DNA of 64,000 nucleotides, taken from CAVRQM01 sp963732775 (GTDB taxonomy: Bacteria; Pseudomonadota; Alphaproteobacteria; Acetobacterales; Acetobacteraceae). The position numbers were made by a program, and so were the translations under genes. Positions 36,021-44,574 of this stretch are shown in pieces (positions within the stretch are counted from its first letter, which is position 1; each line of letters begins with the position of its first letter). Below the pieces are notes generated by a model. It was not told the origin of the DNA, searched no databases, and saw only the letters and a program-made list of their open reading frames with translations. The stretch spans positions 248,001 to 312,000 of the forward strand of contig CAVTAR010000003.1 in NCBI GenBank assembly GCA_963732775.1, given 5' to 3'.

Positions 36021-37814
36021 TCAGCTGAGACTTCGTCGAACCGGATGCCTATGGCGCAGAGGGGCCAGTCGGCTTTCAGCGCGCTTGATCATCGCGACCA
36101 TGTCGTCATCCTCTACGAGCACCCGCTTGATCCTGGTGCTTGCCCTCAGCACGCCGGCTGCGTCGACGTTGGACCAAGTCGGCGAACGAGCGTCGTCGGG
36201 ATCTGGAACCGGGGTAGCGGAAGACAGTGGACCCAGCCGCAAGTGTTCGCCCACAATCTGGGCATAACTCGCGATCCTGTCTTCAAGGTCGGGATTGAGC
36301 AGGCGGTTCGCGACATCCTCATCACAGTCCAGGCCGAAGCCCGCATATGGTTCGGACCGAGAGCCTGCATCTGGACTGCGCCATTGATTCGGATCATCAA
36401 AGATCGGAGAAGCATAAACGAACTTCGCCTCCCGCCGACGCAATGCACGCTCTAAAGCGTGCGCGGGGTTGATCGCAGGCGTTTCGGCAAGTTTGGTTGC
36501 GTCGAGCAGCACAGGCTGACGCAAGTTGAGGCAGCGCGCGGGGCTGGGCAGGTCGCGGCGCATGACCAGCCGCTCGTCCGCGTCCCCGTTGGTGAATGCT
36601 GAGTAGAAGATGCGGGCGTGGCTACCGTCTTTCAGCGGCAGGAAGACGTAGGTCCGGACCCTACCCTTTACGTCCAGATCCGTACGCAGCGCATTGGCCA
36701 CGACCTGTAGAACCACCCGCATGGCTTCAGGGTCCCTGGGGCCGATCTCGCGACCCAAGAAGGCCTCCGCACCGGCCCTGCCGCGCTCGACGAGCGCCAC
36801 TCGGCTAACCAACAACTGGTCAAACGCGAACGTGCCCACGTCGGCCGTCAAGTCGACCGCGTAGTAATCGTCTACTCGGCGATCCTCCAGCGTCCTTGTC
36901 GCTGCTAACGTGGTATTGAGCAGTCGTCCGAGGAATGCCGTAAAAGAAGCCCTCCCAGCGGCATGTCCGGCGCCGGGGGTAGTCGGCGACTGAACTAACC
37001 TGAATCCTAGGGTTGGCACCATACCGGCCAGTGCCTGCCTCTCGGCATCGAATACCCAGGCCGGTAGGTTGGAGATCAGCCCACCGTCGACGTAGTCACT
37101 TCCATCGATCCGGACGGGCTGGAACAAGAACGGGAAGCAGGCCGAAGCCGCGACCGCTTCGGCAACGGCCGCATCGTGGTCGTCGCTCTCGCCGAAAACT
37201 CGCACGCCACCTCCGGTCAGGTCAGCAGCAATGCATTTCAGCGGGATCGGCAGATCCGAGAAGCGGACCATTCCGTCATGCTGCAACGGCCCGAGCTTCT
37301 GCCGCAGCGCAGAATCGAGCCATCGTATGAAGCGATCGAGCCCCATAGCCCCACGCCGAGTACGGATCCGGCGAAAGAGGGCGAGGTGCAACATGTAGAG
37401 TAGTGGCTGCGCCAGCCAGCGTCCTAGAAGCGTACGCGAGATGAAAGGCCCCAGGTTCCGGCCAAGGACGCCGACCAGCCAGCGTCCCAAGAACGTGGCC
37501 GAAACGATGCCCGCCACCCTCCGGCCGAGGACTCCGCCCTGCAGCGTCGCACGCAGGCGCTCAACGCTCTCCCATTCCTCCTGTGAGAGGACGTCGATAA
37601 GATCGAAGGCCAGCACTCCGTCGTGACCGGCCTCCTTATCGCTGAACATCTCAGTACCCGTGTATCCCGCCGCCGCGAGCGCAGCGACCACCGCACCGAT
37701 CGAGGTGCCGGCTACGCCCTTGAAGCGCAGACCGCGGGCGTCACACGCCTGGAGAGCACCGACATGGGCATAGCCCTTGAGGCCGCCACCCTGGAAGATA
37801 CCGAACGCTTCCAA
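36021..37814 (-). CDS. Patatin-like phospholipase with long C-terminal extension
   Basis: A 597-residue protein, last gene of the minus-strand operon. The patatin domain (about 1-300) has the oxyanion loop GGGLKGYAHVG at residues 9-19. The nucleophile Ser38 is in GTSIG and the dyad Asp243 in YVDGGLISN. A hydrophobic stretch (about 101-150) between them may touch membrane. Residues 300-597 are an unknown domain. Patatins cleave acyl chains from membrane lipids and serve as death effectors in several phage-defence systems. The start is TTG at 37812-37814, 15 bp behind the kinase gene. Confidence 0.85.
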   Translation of the reverse strand: MEAFGIFQGGGLKGYAHVGALQACDARGLRFKGVAGTSIGAVVAALAAAGYTGTEMFSDKEAGHDGVLAFDLIDVLSQEEWESVERLRATLQGGVLGRRVAGIVSATFLGRWLVGVLGRNLGPFISRTLLGRWLAQPLLYMLHLALFRRIRTRRGAMGLDRFIRWLDSALRQKLGPLQHDGMVRFSDLPIPLKCIAADLTGGGVRVFGESDDHDAAVAEAVAASACFPFLFQPVRIDGSDYVDGGLISNLPAWVFDAERQALAGMVPTLGFRLVQSPTTPGAGHAAGRASFTAFLGRLLNTTLAATRTLEDRRVDDYYAVDLTADVGTFAFDQLLVSRVALVERGRAGAEAFLGREIGPRDPEAMRVVLQVVANALRTDLDVKGRVRTYVFLPLKDGSHARIFYSAFTNGDADERLVMRRDLPSPARCLNLRQPVLLDATKLAETPAINPAHALERALRRREAKFVYASPIFDDPNQWRSPDAGSRSEPYAGFGLDCDEDVANRLLNPDLEDRIASYAQIVGEHLRLGPLSSATPVPDPDDARSPTWSNVDAAGVLRASTRIKRVLVEDDDMVAMIKRAESRLAPLRHRHPVRRSLS

Positions 37815-37829
37815 GCTGGGGCGTGCGGA

Positions 37830-38393
37830 TCAGGCCGGCTCGTATGCGGGCAGGCCCAGCTTCGAGACGATGATATTGGTCGCCATCTGTACCGGCAGCG
37901 TGCCGTCCAAGATGAGGTCGGCGTACGGCGGGACGATGCGCGACATCTGCGCCTCGGTCAGGTCTTGGTCATAGCGCGACAGCATGCGCTGCTCGATCCC
38001 CCGCTCGCCGGCGCGTTCCAGTCGGGTGTCTTCGTCGACGGTAACATGCACAAGCTTGAGCACCGCGACATCGCGCAACTGCTGGAGGAGCGCCTGCCTC
38101 ACCTCCACGTGCCGTAGGCCATCTAGGATGAGGTTGCCTTCCTCCATCCACTCGACCCGACGAAGGACGTTCGCGACGAACCCGTCGACGTCCATGAGCA
38201 CGAGCGCCTGGCCGAGGGCCTGCAGCGTTGCACGGTCCTCCGGGTCCTTGCCGTTGTCCCGAGCGTAAGATCTGACATAGTCACCAAAACTGGTACGAGG
38301 CCAGTGCAGCCTCTCGCTCAGCGCGACGCTGATCTTGGACTTGCCCGTTCCGATCGCACCGGAAAATGCAACGACGATCCCCTTCACAGCCAT
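37830..38393 (-). CDS. P-loop nucleotide kinase (adenylate-kinase-like)
   Basis: A 187-residue single-domain kinase. Walker A is SGAIGTGKS (residues 11-19). SFGDYVRSYARDNGKD then LILDGLRHVEV place it among small NMP/CoA-type kinases, and TRLERAGERGIEQR resembles the lid region. The ATG at 38391-38393 has GAGGGAGG at correct spacing. It lies directly ahead of the patatin gene and behind the methyltransferase-like and radical SAM genes, so a role phosphorylating a modified nucleoside or nucleotide is a reasonable guess. The substrate cannot be read. Confidence 0.8.
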   Translation of the reverse strand: MAVKGIVVAFSGAIGTGKSKISVALSERLHWPRTSFGDYVRSYARDNGKDPEDRATLQALGQALVLMDVDGFVANVLRRVEWMEEGNLILDGLRHVEVRQALLQQLRDVAVLKLVHVTVDEDTRLERAGERGIEQRMLSRYDQDLTEAQMSRIVPPYADLILDGTLPVQMATNIIVSKLGLPAYEPA

Positions 38394-39660
38394 CCCATCC
38401 TCCCTCGGGGACGCGAATTGCGTGCTGGTCCCCGTACGGTTCAACATAGCGCGGCCAAGTGGATTGGCGATGGAAAATCCGAGGCCTCGCCATCCATGGG
38501 CCGGCGTGGTCGCCCTCCAACCCTGTCCGATCCGAATGCCGGCGGCGCGGACCCCAATCAAGCAGCGCACTCGCCTCGGCAATCTCGATCCCGATGACGG
38601 CCGCGGTGTCGACCAGCGCCGGCACGGGTAATTCGTCCCGCGCGGAACGCCACCCCCAGGCACGATTCCCCGACGTCCAGGCCACACTATCCCGGCGGGC
38701 GGGATGCCGCCGGCTCACGCTCGGCACGACGCATCCGGAGCATCCAGGGTCCCCGACCGATACCCGACAGTCGTCCGCCCACGACGCCAGAATCGGCTCT
38801 TCCGTCCAAGCGTCCGCGGCCATGGCCAGGTGCGGCACCCGCCCGGGCGACCTCCTCCCGGCGAACACCCGTCCAGTCCGCCAGCGCGGGTGAGACCCGG
38901 CGAGGCCCAACGCCGCCAGAGCACCCGCCTCGAACAAAGGCGTCTCGTAGCGCACGCGGCCGGGGAGCGTCGCAACTCCCGACAGGTAGAACCTTCCGCC
39001 GCTTAGCCTGAGATCATCGAGCGCCATTGCATCGGCGGCCCCAGTCAGCCGATCCGGATGGCATGCTAGGAGCAGGCCAGCGGCGTTCAGGCCCGCGGCG
39101 GTCCTCGCCAGTAGGGGCAGCGCGATATCATCGTATCAGGGTGGGTCGAGCACGGCCGCATCGGCACGGATCGATGCCATGTCCCCATCTAGATCGTGGA
39201 ACGTGATTGCTCCACGGGCCGCGCGGACGACCGCCTCGGCAACGGGGTCGCCTGGCCGGCCGGCGAGCAAAATCTCAAAACCCGGCGCGCGTTCCGCGGC
39301 ACGCAACGCCGCGGTGGGTGCACACACGAACAGGATCTTGCGGGCCTGGGGCGCGTGTTCCCGCACCGCAGCGAGCAGTGCGTCCGACGCCGCCGTCGTG
39401 AAGCGCCAATCATGGTCAAGCGGATGCGGAAGGGGCAGGCGCGGATCCTGTCGCGGGCGCGACACAGCGCCCGGAGCCGCGGCGGAGGCAAGCAGTCGCC
39501 GCGCATCCGATCGGGCGATGCGATGAGTTCCGGCTTGTCGGAGGACGTCCGCGACATCTCCCGGCCATGCGCCGCCGCATCGGGCCGAGAGGCGGGCGAA
39601 CGTGTCGCACCCGGGTGCCAAGCGCGCGACCAGATCCGTCAATGTGGACGAGATGCTCAC
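38281..39660 (-). pseudogene. Methyltransferase-like protein with in-frame TGA in its DPP(W) motif
   Basis: Starts at GTG 39658-39660 (VSISSTLTDLVARL), sharing GTGA with the radical SAM stop. After 174 codons it reads AAVLDPP, then TGA (39136-39138), then YDDIALPLLARTAAGLNAAG in the same frame without other stops to 38281. In N6-adenine-type and other Rossmann methyltransferases this spot is DPPW or DPPY, so the TGA very likely replaces TGG (Trp175). A central KILFVCAPTAALRAAE would be the first strand of the fold, though the usual Gly-rich loop is not clear. The 3' part overlaps the kinase start by 113 bp, so the true end is uncertain. Confidence 0.6.
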
Positions 39661-40649
39661 TCGACCAACTCCTCCCACATGGGCCGGACGCCCATTCCGC
39701 GCAGGCCATCTGTCCAAGCCTGGGCGGCCGCGTCCTGCTCGACCATGGCCCCTCGCCTTGCTGGATCGAGCCTGCTGGTCATAGTGGAAAACTCCGTCAC
39801 GCGGAGCGGCACCACCCGTGACGGGAGCGTTGGATCCATGGCCTGCAAACGGTCTAGTAGACTGAGGACCGCGTCCCGGGCTTGTGCGCCCGGCGGTCCG
39901 GTCAGGGTGACGTAGCCGTAAACGTCGATCCCGGCTCTGGCATAGCCAGCCAGAATTTCGAGTTGGCGTTCCCAGCCTTCTGGCTCCGCTCCTGTGTTGA
40001 ACGAGAATGATCCTGCATCGTATCCCTTCAGGCAGCACGCGCGGCCGTAGCCCCGGCGTCCGGCCACCCGATCCAGGACCGTCCTCATCTCGGGCCGCAG
40101 GAGCAAATCGGAGCTAAGGTTGTCATCCGACCAGACGTAGGTGCCCTCAGAAAGACTGCGCTCGGCGATGGCGTCCAAGGTCCAAGCGATCCATTCGGGC
40201 GCAATGTCGGGGGAGCCCCCGGACAAGTCGAGGATCGCTGGACGGTCGGGCTCGGCTGCATAGAGGTTGACCATCTCGCGGGCATCGAGCCACCGCGCCC
40301 GCTTGGGGTCGCCTGCGAGCATATTGAACGGCACGTAACAGTACCAACAACGCCACGCGCATCCCGCGATTTGGAAAACCTGGGCGATGGCTGAGCCGGT
40401 CGGCCGAAGACCAAGCCATAGGGCCGCCGGAACGATGGGCAGCGGGTTCGGAGGAAACGGACCCCCATCGTATTCGGCCCGGAAATGCCTAATGCGCCCG
40501 AGGCCGGCGCAATTCGGAGCTACCGACAGGTCCGCCTCCTGGGCCGACCCCGAGATCAGCGACAGAAGCACCTGCTGGCGATCGGTGTTCAGGCACCGCG
40601 CACGCATTAGTTCGGTCGTGGCGTCAGGTCGCCGGCGGCTCGCGGGCAC
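39657..40649 (-). CDS. Radical SAM enzyme of unknown specificity
   Basis: A 330-residue protein. The iron-sulfur motif is Cys97-x3-Cys101-x2-Cys104 in IAGCAWRCWYCYVPF. LSGGSPDIAPEW follows at the position of the SAM-binding GGE-like motif, and a TIM-barrel-like series of strands (GTYVWSDDNL, DVYGYVTLTGPP) comes after. No second cluster motif is obvious. GTG 40647-40649 starts two bases after the DUF4186 gene stop; an ATG at 40605-40607 is an alternative. Neighbouring kinase and methyltransferase-like genes suggest it modifies a nucleoside, nucleotide or nucleic-acid base. Confidence 0.82.
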   Translation of the reverse strand: MPASRRRPDATTELMRARCLNTDRQQVLLSLISGSAQEADLSVAPNCAGLGRIRHFRAEYDGGPFPPNPLPIVPAALWLGLRPTGSAIAQVFQIAGCAWRCWYCYVPFNMLAGDPKRARWLDAREMVNLYAAEPDRPAILDLSGGSPDIAPEWIAWTLDAIAERSLSEGTYVWSDDNLSSDLLLRPEMRTVLDRVAGRRGYGRACCLKGYDAGSFSFNTGAEPEGWERQLEILAGYARAGIDVYGYVTLTGPPGAQARDAVLSLLDRLQAMDPTLPSRVVPLRVTEFSTMTSRLDPARRGAMVEQDAAAQAWTDGLRGMGVRPMWEELVE

Positions 40650-40651
40650 TG

Positions 40652-41290
40652 CTACGTCGCTCGCGAGGCCGGCGCCTCAATCGCCGGGAGCGCTGCCCGC
40701 CGCTGAGGCCAGTCTGGCAAGTCACGCAATCGCTCATCCAAATACTTGGTCACGAGATCGACACAATAGGCAAGTTCGGAAGCTGATAGTGAGCGGTTCG
40801 CCGCAATGCCGTGCCAGTAATGAAGGCACTTCCGGCAACAAGTCGCTGTCGCATGCTGAGCATAATATGTGACGTTACCCTGCATCGGGGTCTGTCGCCC
40901 GTCGAACGCCCCGCTCGCCTTGCCGATCGATGCCCGCAGGCGCCCCTCGACCCGGGCCATCGTCGCCGCTCGTCCCCGCTTGCGGGCTAGGTCGAGCGCC
41001 GCTTGATCGATCGCGACGTGCCACATGTGATGGCGGATCATCTCGTGCTTCAGGGACTGGAACGTGAAGTCGGCGTCGGACGGATCGCGCCTCTGGACAC
41101 GCGCCCAATCGACGAGCTTGGCGCCACAGGCCCGACATCCGCCCAACGCCTCCAGCGGCATCCCCCTCTTCTTCAGGAAGCAGTGCAGGTTCCGTTCGCA
41201 GTCCACGCTCGTGCAGGTCACCTTGAGAGGCGGCATGACCTCGTCGAGTTCGTTCGGCGTCGCGATTCCGCCGTCGTCGCACTTAAGCAT
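40652..41290 (-). CDS. Zinc-ribbon plus DUF4186-like protein
   Basis: A 212-residue protein in two parts. The N-terminal part has paired cysteines (Cys26, Cys31, Cys37, Cys52, Cys55; GCRACGAKLVDW), a probable zinc ribbon. The C-terminal part carries FDGRQTPMQGNVTYYAQHAT, then CCRKCLHYWHGI, the hallmark of DUF4186, with Cys/His ligands near 151-160. The function of DUF4186 is unknown; a second metal site is likely. The ATG at 41288-41290 overlaps the end of the XRE/ImmA gene by 8 bp, and the stop is two bases from the radical SAM start. Confidence 0.75.
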   Translation of the reverse strand: MLKCDDGGIATPNELDEVMPPLKVTCTSVDCERNLHCFLKKRGMPLEALGGCRACGAKLVDWARVQRRDPSDADFTFQSLKHEMIRHHMWHVAIDQAALDLARKRGRAATMARVEGRLRASIGKASGAFDGRQTPMQGNVTYYAQHATATCCRKCLHYWHGIAANRSLSASELAYCVDLVTKYLDERLRDLPDWPQRRAALPAIEAPASRAT

Positions 41291-42692
41291 GATCTGTCTC
41301 CAGGCATTGCGCGATGATATCGACTTCCGAGCTGGTGAGGGCGCTCAGGTCGGCTCGGCGCACGAACGTGTCCCGGACCAGCGCCAGGGGGTCGCCGGCC
41401 TGCGACTGGAGGGTCGCCGCCGTCGCCCACCACCCTGCGTTGCCCGCCTCGGCGAGCCTGTGAGCCAGCAGGTTGGCAAGCAGCCCAGGAGATACGGCTG
41501 CCTCGGCAGCGACGCGCGCCGTCGCTGCCTTGAGACGCGGCTGGTCGGAGCCTGCGAGCTCCACGACCCGATCCGTGAGCTCTCTTGTGCGACCGTTCGT
41601 GAGGACCTCGGCCGCGAAGCGATTTGCCCGCTTCTCCTCGATGTCGTCCCGACGCTCGGGGGACGATTCCTCGCCCTCGATGATCAGAAACGCACCGCCT
41701 TCCGGCTCGGTCGCTGCGTGATAGGCCTCGTGCATGAGGTCGAACAGCCAGCGATCCTCGTCCCGTGCTCCCTGCTTGAGGACGATCACAGTTCGCCCTC
41801 CACTCCTCCAGCACGCGCCGTGGAAGGCTATTTCGTCAGTCAACGGCAGAACCGCAATCCCGTGTTCCCACATCGCGTCGAGCGCGGCCGACAGAGTGGG
41901 CCGCCCGTCGGGGAAGATGGCATGCCGGGTTTCCCGCCAGGTTGCGGGGAGCTGGGAGTGTGGTGCGGTGACGCACTTGGCCGCGATGGCACAGAGGCCG
42001 GCAACGTATCGCGAGTAGGCCCGGGTGGCCGCCGCCGTCGCATTCGCGGGCAGCTTGTGGCGCATCGGGACCGGCGGCAGCGCAACATCCGAACGGGCCA
42101 ACGTTCGCGCGTTCATCCCGATTAGGCTTCGCAACCTAACGTCAAGCTCATCGAGGACCGAGATACCCTCCGACGGCATGCGGGCCGGAAAAATGCGCTC
42201 TTCCACCACGCCCTTCGGGAAACCTAGTTCGCGCAGTCCCCTACGCACGGCCGCAAGCGGAACCGGTGCCTCGCCCGCGAGCGAGACGCGCTCCGAGACC
42301 TCCACGTTCAGGGCGCGCGCTACCTTGGCGAGCGTTGCGAGGTTAGCACCTCGGTAGCCGTCCGCCTCCCATCGCTGCACCAGCTGCTGCTTGGAGCCCA
42401 GCAACTCCGCAAGCGCGGATTGGCTCAGCCCACGGGCTATTCTCGCCTTGATCAGCGCCGCGGGCAGGTCGTCCAAGGTCGGGGCTTCGATGTGCCGGAC
42501 GCGACCTGATCGCAGCTCATCATACTCGCTGATCTCGCTCGACAGTTCCTCCATCTGGGCGCGGATGGCCGCGGCCTGGCTGCGGCCGAAGACGTCGTCG
42601 GGCCGTGCATCGCGCTGCATACTCTCGAGCGAGGCGGCGAAGCGCTGGAGCCGGTCGCTGCTGACAGCGTACTGCCGGTCGGTGGCGATCAT
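41283..42692 (-). CDS. XRE-type regulator fused to ImmA/IrrE-type metallopeptidase
   Basis: A 469-residue protein. A coiled-coil-like N-terminal region (1-70) is followed by a helix-turn-helix at about 75-130 (IARGLSQSALAELLGSKQQL). A zinc-peptidase domain with His321-Glu-Ala-Tyr-His325 (LMHEAYHAA) comes next, then EEKRANRFAAEVL, the third-ligand region. ImmA/IrrE proteins cut or inactivate a repressor in response to stress. Here sensor and DNA-binding parts share one chain. The ATG overlaps the previous stop (ATGA). It probably binds the inverted repeat at 43118-43141 and controls the whole operon. Confidence 0.85.
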   Translation of the reverse strand: MIATDRQYAVSSDRLQRFAASLESMQRDARPDDVFGRSQAAAIRAQMEELSSEISEYDELRSGRVRHIEAPTLDDLPAALIKARIARGLSQSALAELLGSKQQLVQRWEADGYRGANLATLAKVARALNVEVSERVSLAGEAPVPLAAVRRGLRELGFPKGVVEERIFPARMPSEGISVLDELDVRLRSLIGMNARTLARSDVALPPVPMRHKLPANATAAATRAYSRYVAGLCAIAAKCVTAPHSQLPATWRETRHAIFPDGRPTLSAALDAMWEHGIAVLPLTDEIAFHGACWRSGGRTVIVLKQGARDEDRWLFDLMHEAYHAATEPEGGAFLIIEGEESSPERRDDIEEKRANRFAAEVLTNGRTRELTDRVVELAGSDQPRLKAATARVAAEAAVSPGLLANLLAHRLAEAGNAGWWATAATLQSQAGDPLALVRDTFVRRADLSALTSSEVDIIAQCLETDHA

Positions 42693-43117
42693 CGCACGCT
42701 ACCCAGTTCCAGCCGGATGATTCCCTTGCGCCTGCCGTCCCGGTCGGATTGGAAGAACTCGCGGAAGGTAAGCGCGCCGTCGGCGAGTCGGCGTTCGGGG
42801 AACACCTCGCCCAGATATGCCGCCTTCATGACGTCGCGCGGGCCGAGCAGTCGAAGGTCGATCATGGTTGGATCCATCCCAGTATAATCGCAGCAGGCAT
42901 CGAAGTCGCCTGGATACGGGTGGTCGGTCACGAAGCTGCCGTCCACGAACAGCGCTGCGCAGCCAGCGGATCGCAGGTTCAGGGCCATGCGACGAAGCCC
43001 GCCGATCAGCCACCGCCTCCGGAGGTTCCACCCGAACCGCTCCAGGAACTCCGGCCAGTCGGCGTTGTGTTCGCCCGGAGGGAGATAGCCCATGCTTGTC
43101 TCAAACGGCGGTATCAT
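42689..43117 (-). CDS. DUF6932-type nucleotidyltransferase-like protein
   Basis: A 142-residue protein beginning MIPPFETSMGYLPPGEHNAD, the usual opening of DUF6932 proteins, which fixes the start at 43117. The minimal nucleotidyltransferase signature is present: Gly60-Ser61 in FVDGSFVTD, then Asp71 and Asp73 in GDFDACCD. Such proteins are commonly encoded just ahead of an XRE or ImmA-type gene. First gene of the operon, coupled to the next by ATGA. Only the N-terminal catalytic core is present, so it may need a partner or act as a toxin/antitoxin-like component. Confidence 0.75.
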   Translation of the reverse strand: MIPPFETSMGYLPPGEHNADWPEFLERFGWNLRRRWLIGGLRRMALNLRSAGCAALFVDGSFVTDHPYPGDFDACCDYTGMDPTMIDLRLLGPRDVMKAAYLGEVFPERRLADGALTFREFFQSDRDGRRKGIIRLELGSVR

Positions 43118-43141
43118 ACCTACAACACAGAAGTTGTAGGT
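43118..43141. promoter_or_regulatory. Operator-like inverted repeat at the operon start
   Basis: Perfect arms acctacaac (43118-43126) and gttgtaggt (43133-43141) with a 6-bp centre, directly touching the ATG of the first operon gene. A bound repressor would cover the ribosome site or promoter end. The HTH protein two genes in is the obvious candidate to bind it. Confidence 0.7.
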
Positions 43142-43621
43142 AACCTAGCGCGGCTGGGGTGATTCGCAATAGCCAGTGCAGCCGAGGCGTTGGCCCGCTG
43201 AGTTCACATACGGGCTAGCGCTGTAATTCCCCGTGTGACCGTATGGTGCGCTCGCCATGTTGAGAGCCGATGATCATTGGTGATCAGTCCCGCCACCACG
43301 CATGCGCAGGCGGTGTTCTCGTAGCCACGTTGGCGAGGCATAGACGATGCGGTGTCCACCAGCGCCGCACCTGCTTGAACAAATTTGCATATTGAACTCA
43401 GAAGGCTCGCGATTGGGGAATTGGCCGGTCTGATCTCGTCTCTGCGGCGTCGTAGCGATAGCCTCTGCATAAAGGCAGCCTTGCGCCGTCGAAGTCGGCG
43501 AACCTCAGCCGCGCCTCGAAGAGGCTCCCGGCCGGCCAGGTCGAGGCTGTGCTGATCGCATCCCTGCGGGAAGACAAGACCGGCGTTGAATATATGGGCG
43601 TTACGTCTTCTTACGTCCGGG
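43142..43621. other. Spacer upstream of the seven-gene operon
   Basis: About 480 bp with no gene I can support on either strand. It should contain the operon promoter close to 43142, but I do not see a convincing -35/-10 pair. Base composition is somewhat lower in GC than the chromosome around it. Confidence 0.45.
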
Positions 43622-44368
43622 TCATGGTGTGGGGAGGGCTTCGCGCTCGATTGAGTCGGCCATCTGCGCGATCGCCTGTGAGAACCGGGACCGACGGCCG
43701 AGTTGTTCCTGCTGCCCCTCCTCTCGCCAGCGCTGTTCCACCTCGAGGCGCCGCAACAATCCTACTAGTCGTTCGGTCTGACCGGCAGCGATCGCGATTG
43801 CGCTCGGCGCGACCCTCGCGTCGAACAGCACGTGCAAGACCTCGGCCAGGGTCATCTCAAGACATAGCAACGGTCCGATCAGCTCCCGAAGATCGTTGGC
43901 CGCCGCTTCGTCCGCAGCATCCCCAAGCCGATGTGCGATATGTGCGGCCAGGAATTGGTAGCGTGCCCGCCACGCAGGTTGAGCGAGCGGCGAGGCCTGC
44001 ACGAGGGCGCATTCCTGCACCGCTTGAAGCAATACCCTCCAGAGCGCGCGGTAGGCCGGCGCGCGAGGGTCGACACCGTCCAGGCCGAACATGAACCACG
44101 TCACAGCGATTACGGTGGCGTCACCGGGGTGCCCGCCCGCCGACGTCATCGAGTGCCTGGCTTGGTCCCGGATCGGAGCCATGGAGTGCCACAACTCCGC
44201 GAACCATGCGGCGGGATCGGAATGGCGGCCGACCACTGCCGCCATGAGCCGTCGTTCCGCACTCGCCGAGGCGGTAAAGCCATCCTCCTGGCCCGTAGTA
44301 TGAAGGCCGAGTTCGAGGGCCTGCCGCATGAGAGTCGCCGCCCCGGCCTGGATGCCAACCTCGCCCAA
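43622..44368 (-). CDS. Uncharacterised helical protein, possibly N-terminally truncated
   Basis: About 248 residues, nearly all helical (WFAELWHSMAPIRDQARHS, WRVLLQAVQECALVQ, LGRRSRFSQAIAQMADSIER). It resembles no family I know. There is no good ATG: the TTG at 44366-44368 is a weak choice. The same frame extends upstream to a TGA about 57 bp earlier with plausible sequence (DPLFHISAAGLGEV), so either a rare start is used or the gene lost its beginning. It stands alone between the operon and the integrase. Confidence 0.45.
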   Translation of the reverse strand: MGEVGIQAGAATLMRQALELGLHTTGQEDGFTASASAERRLMAAVVGRHSDPAAWFAELWHSMAPIRDQARHSMTSAGGHPGDATVIAVTWFMFGLDGVDPRAPAYRALWRVLLQAVQECALVQASPLAQPAWRARYQFLAAHIAHRLGDAADEAAANDLRELIGPLLCLEMTLAEVLHVLFDARVAPSAIAIAAGQTERLVGLLRRLEVEQRWREEGQQEQLGRRSRFSQAIAQMADSIEREALPTP

Positions 44369-44574
44369 TCCCGCCGCCGAGATGTGGAAGAGCGGATCCG
44401 TGGCTTCCTTGCGCAGCCGTCAAAGACTTGAGTTGGACACCGCGGGTCAATAAAACTCACTGAAAGCGTCGCGTCGAGTTGCATGCTGGTCCGATGTGAT
44501 ACGCGATGGCTCAAGCACTTGGACTGTGATGCACTGGACCGACCATCAAGGGTGCGGCGATAAGGCCGACGCGT

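Noticed and set aside
39136..39138. Selenocysteine or programmed TGA read-through in the methyltransferase-like gene
   Set aside because: No SECIS-like hairpin was seen after the codon, and the family position calls for Trp, so a simple TGG-to-TGA change is the better explanation.
39657..40649. Prokaryotic viperin
   Set aside because: The CxxxCxxC motif and nearby kinase fit loosely, but flanking residues around the cluster and the rest of the chain do not show viperin signatures.
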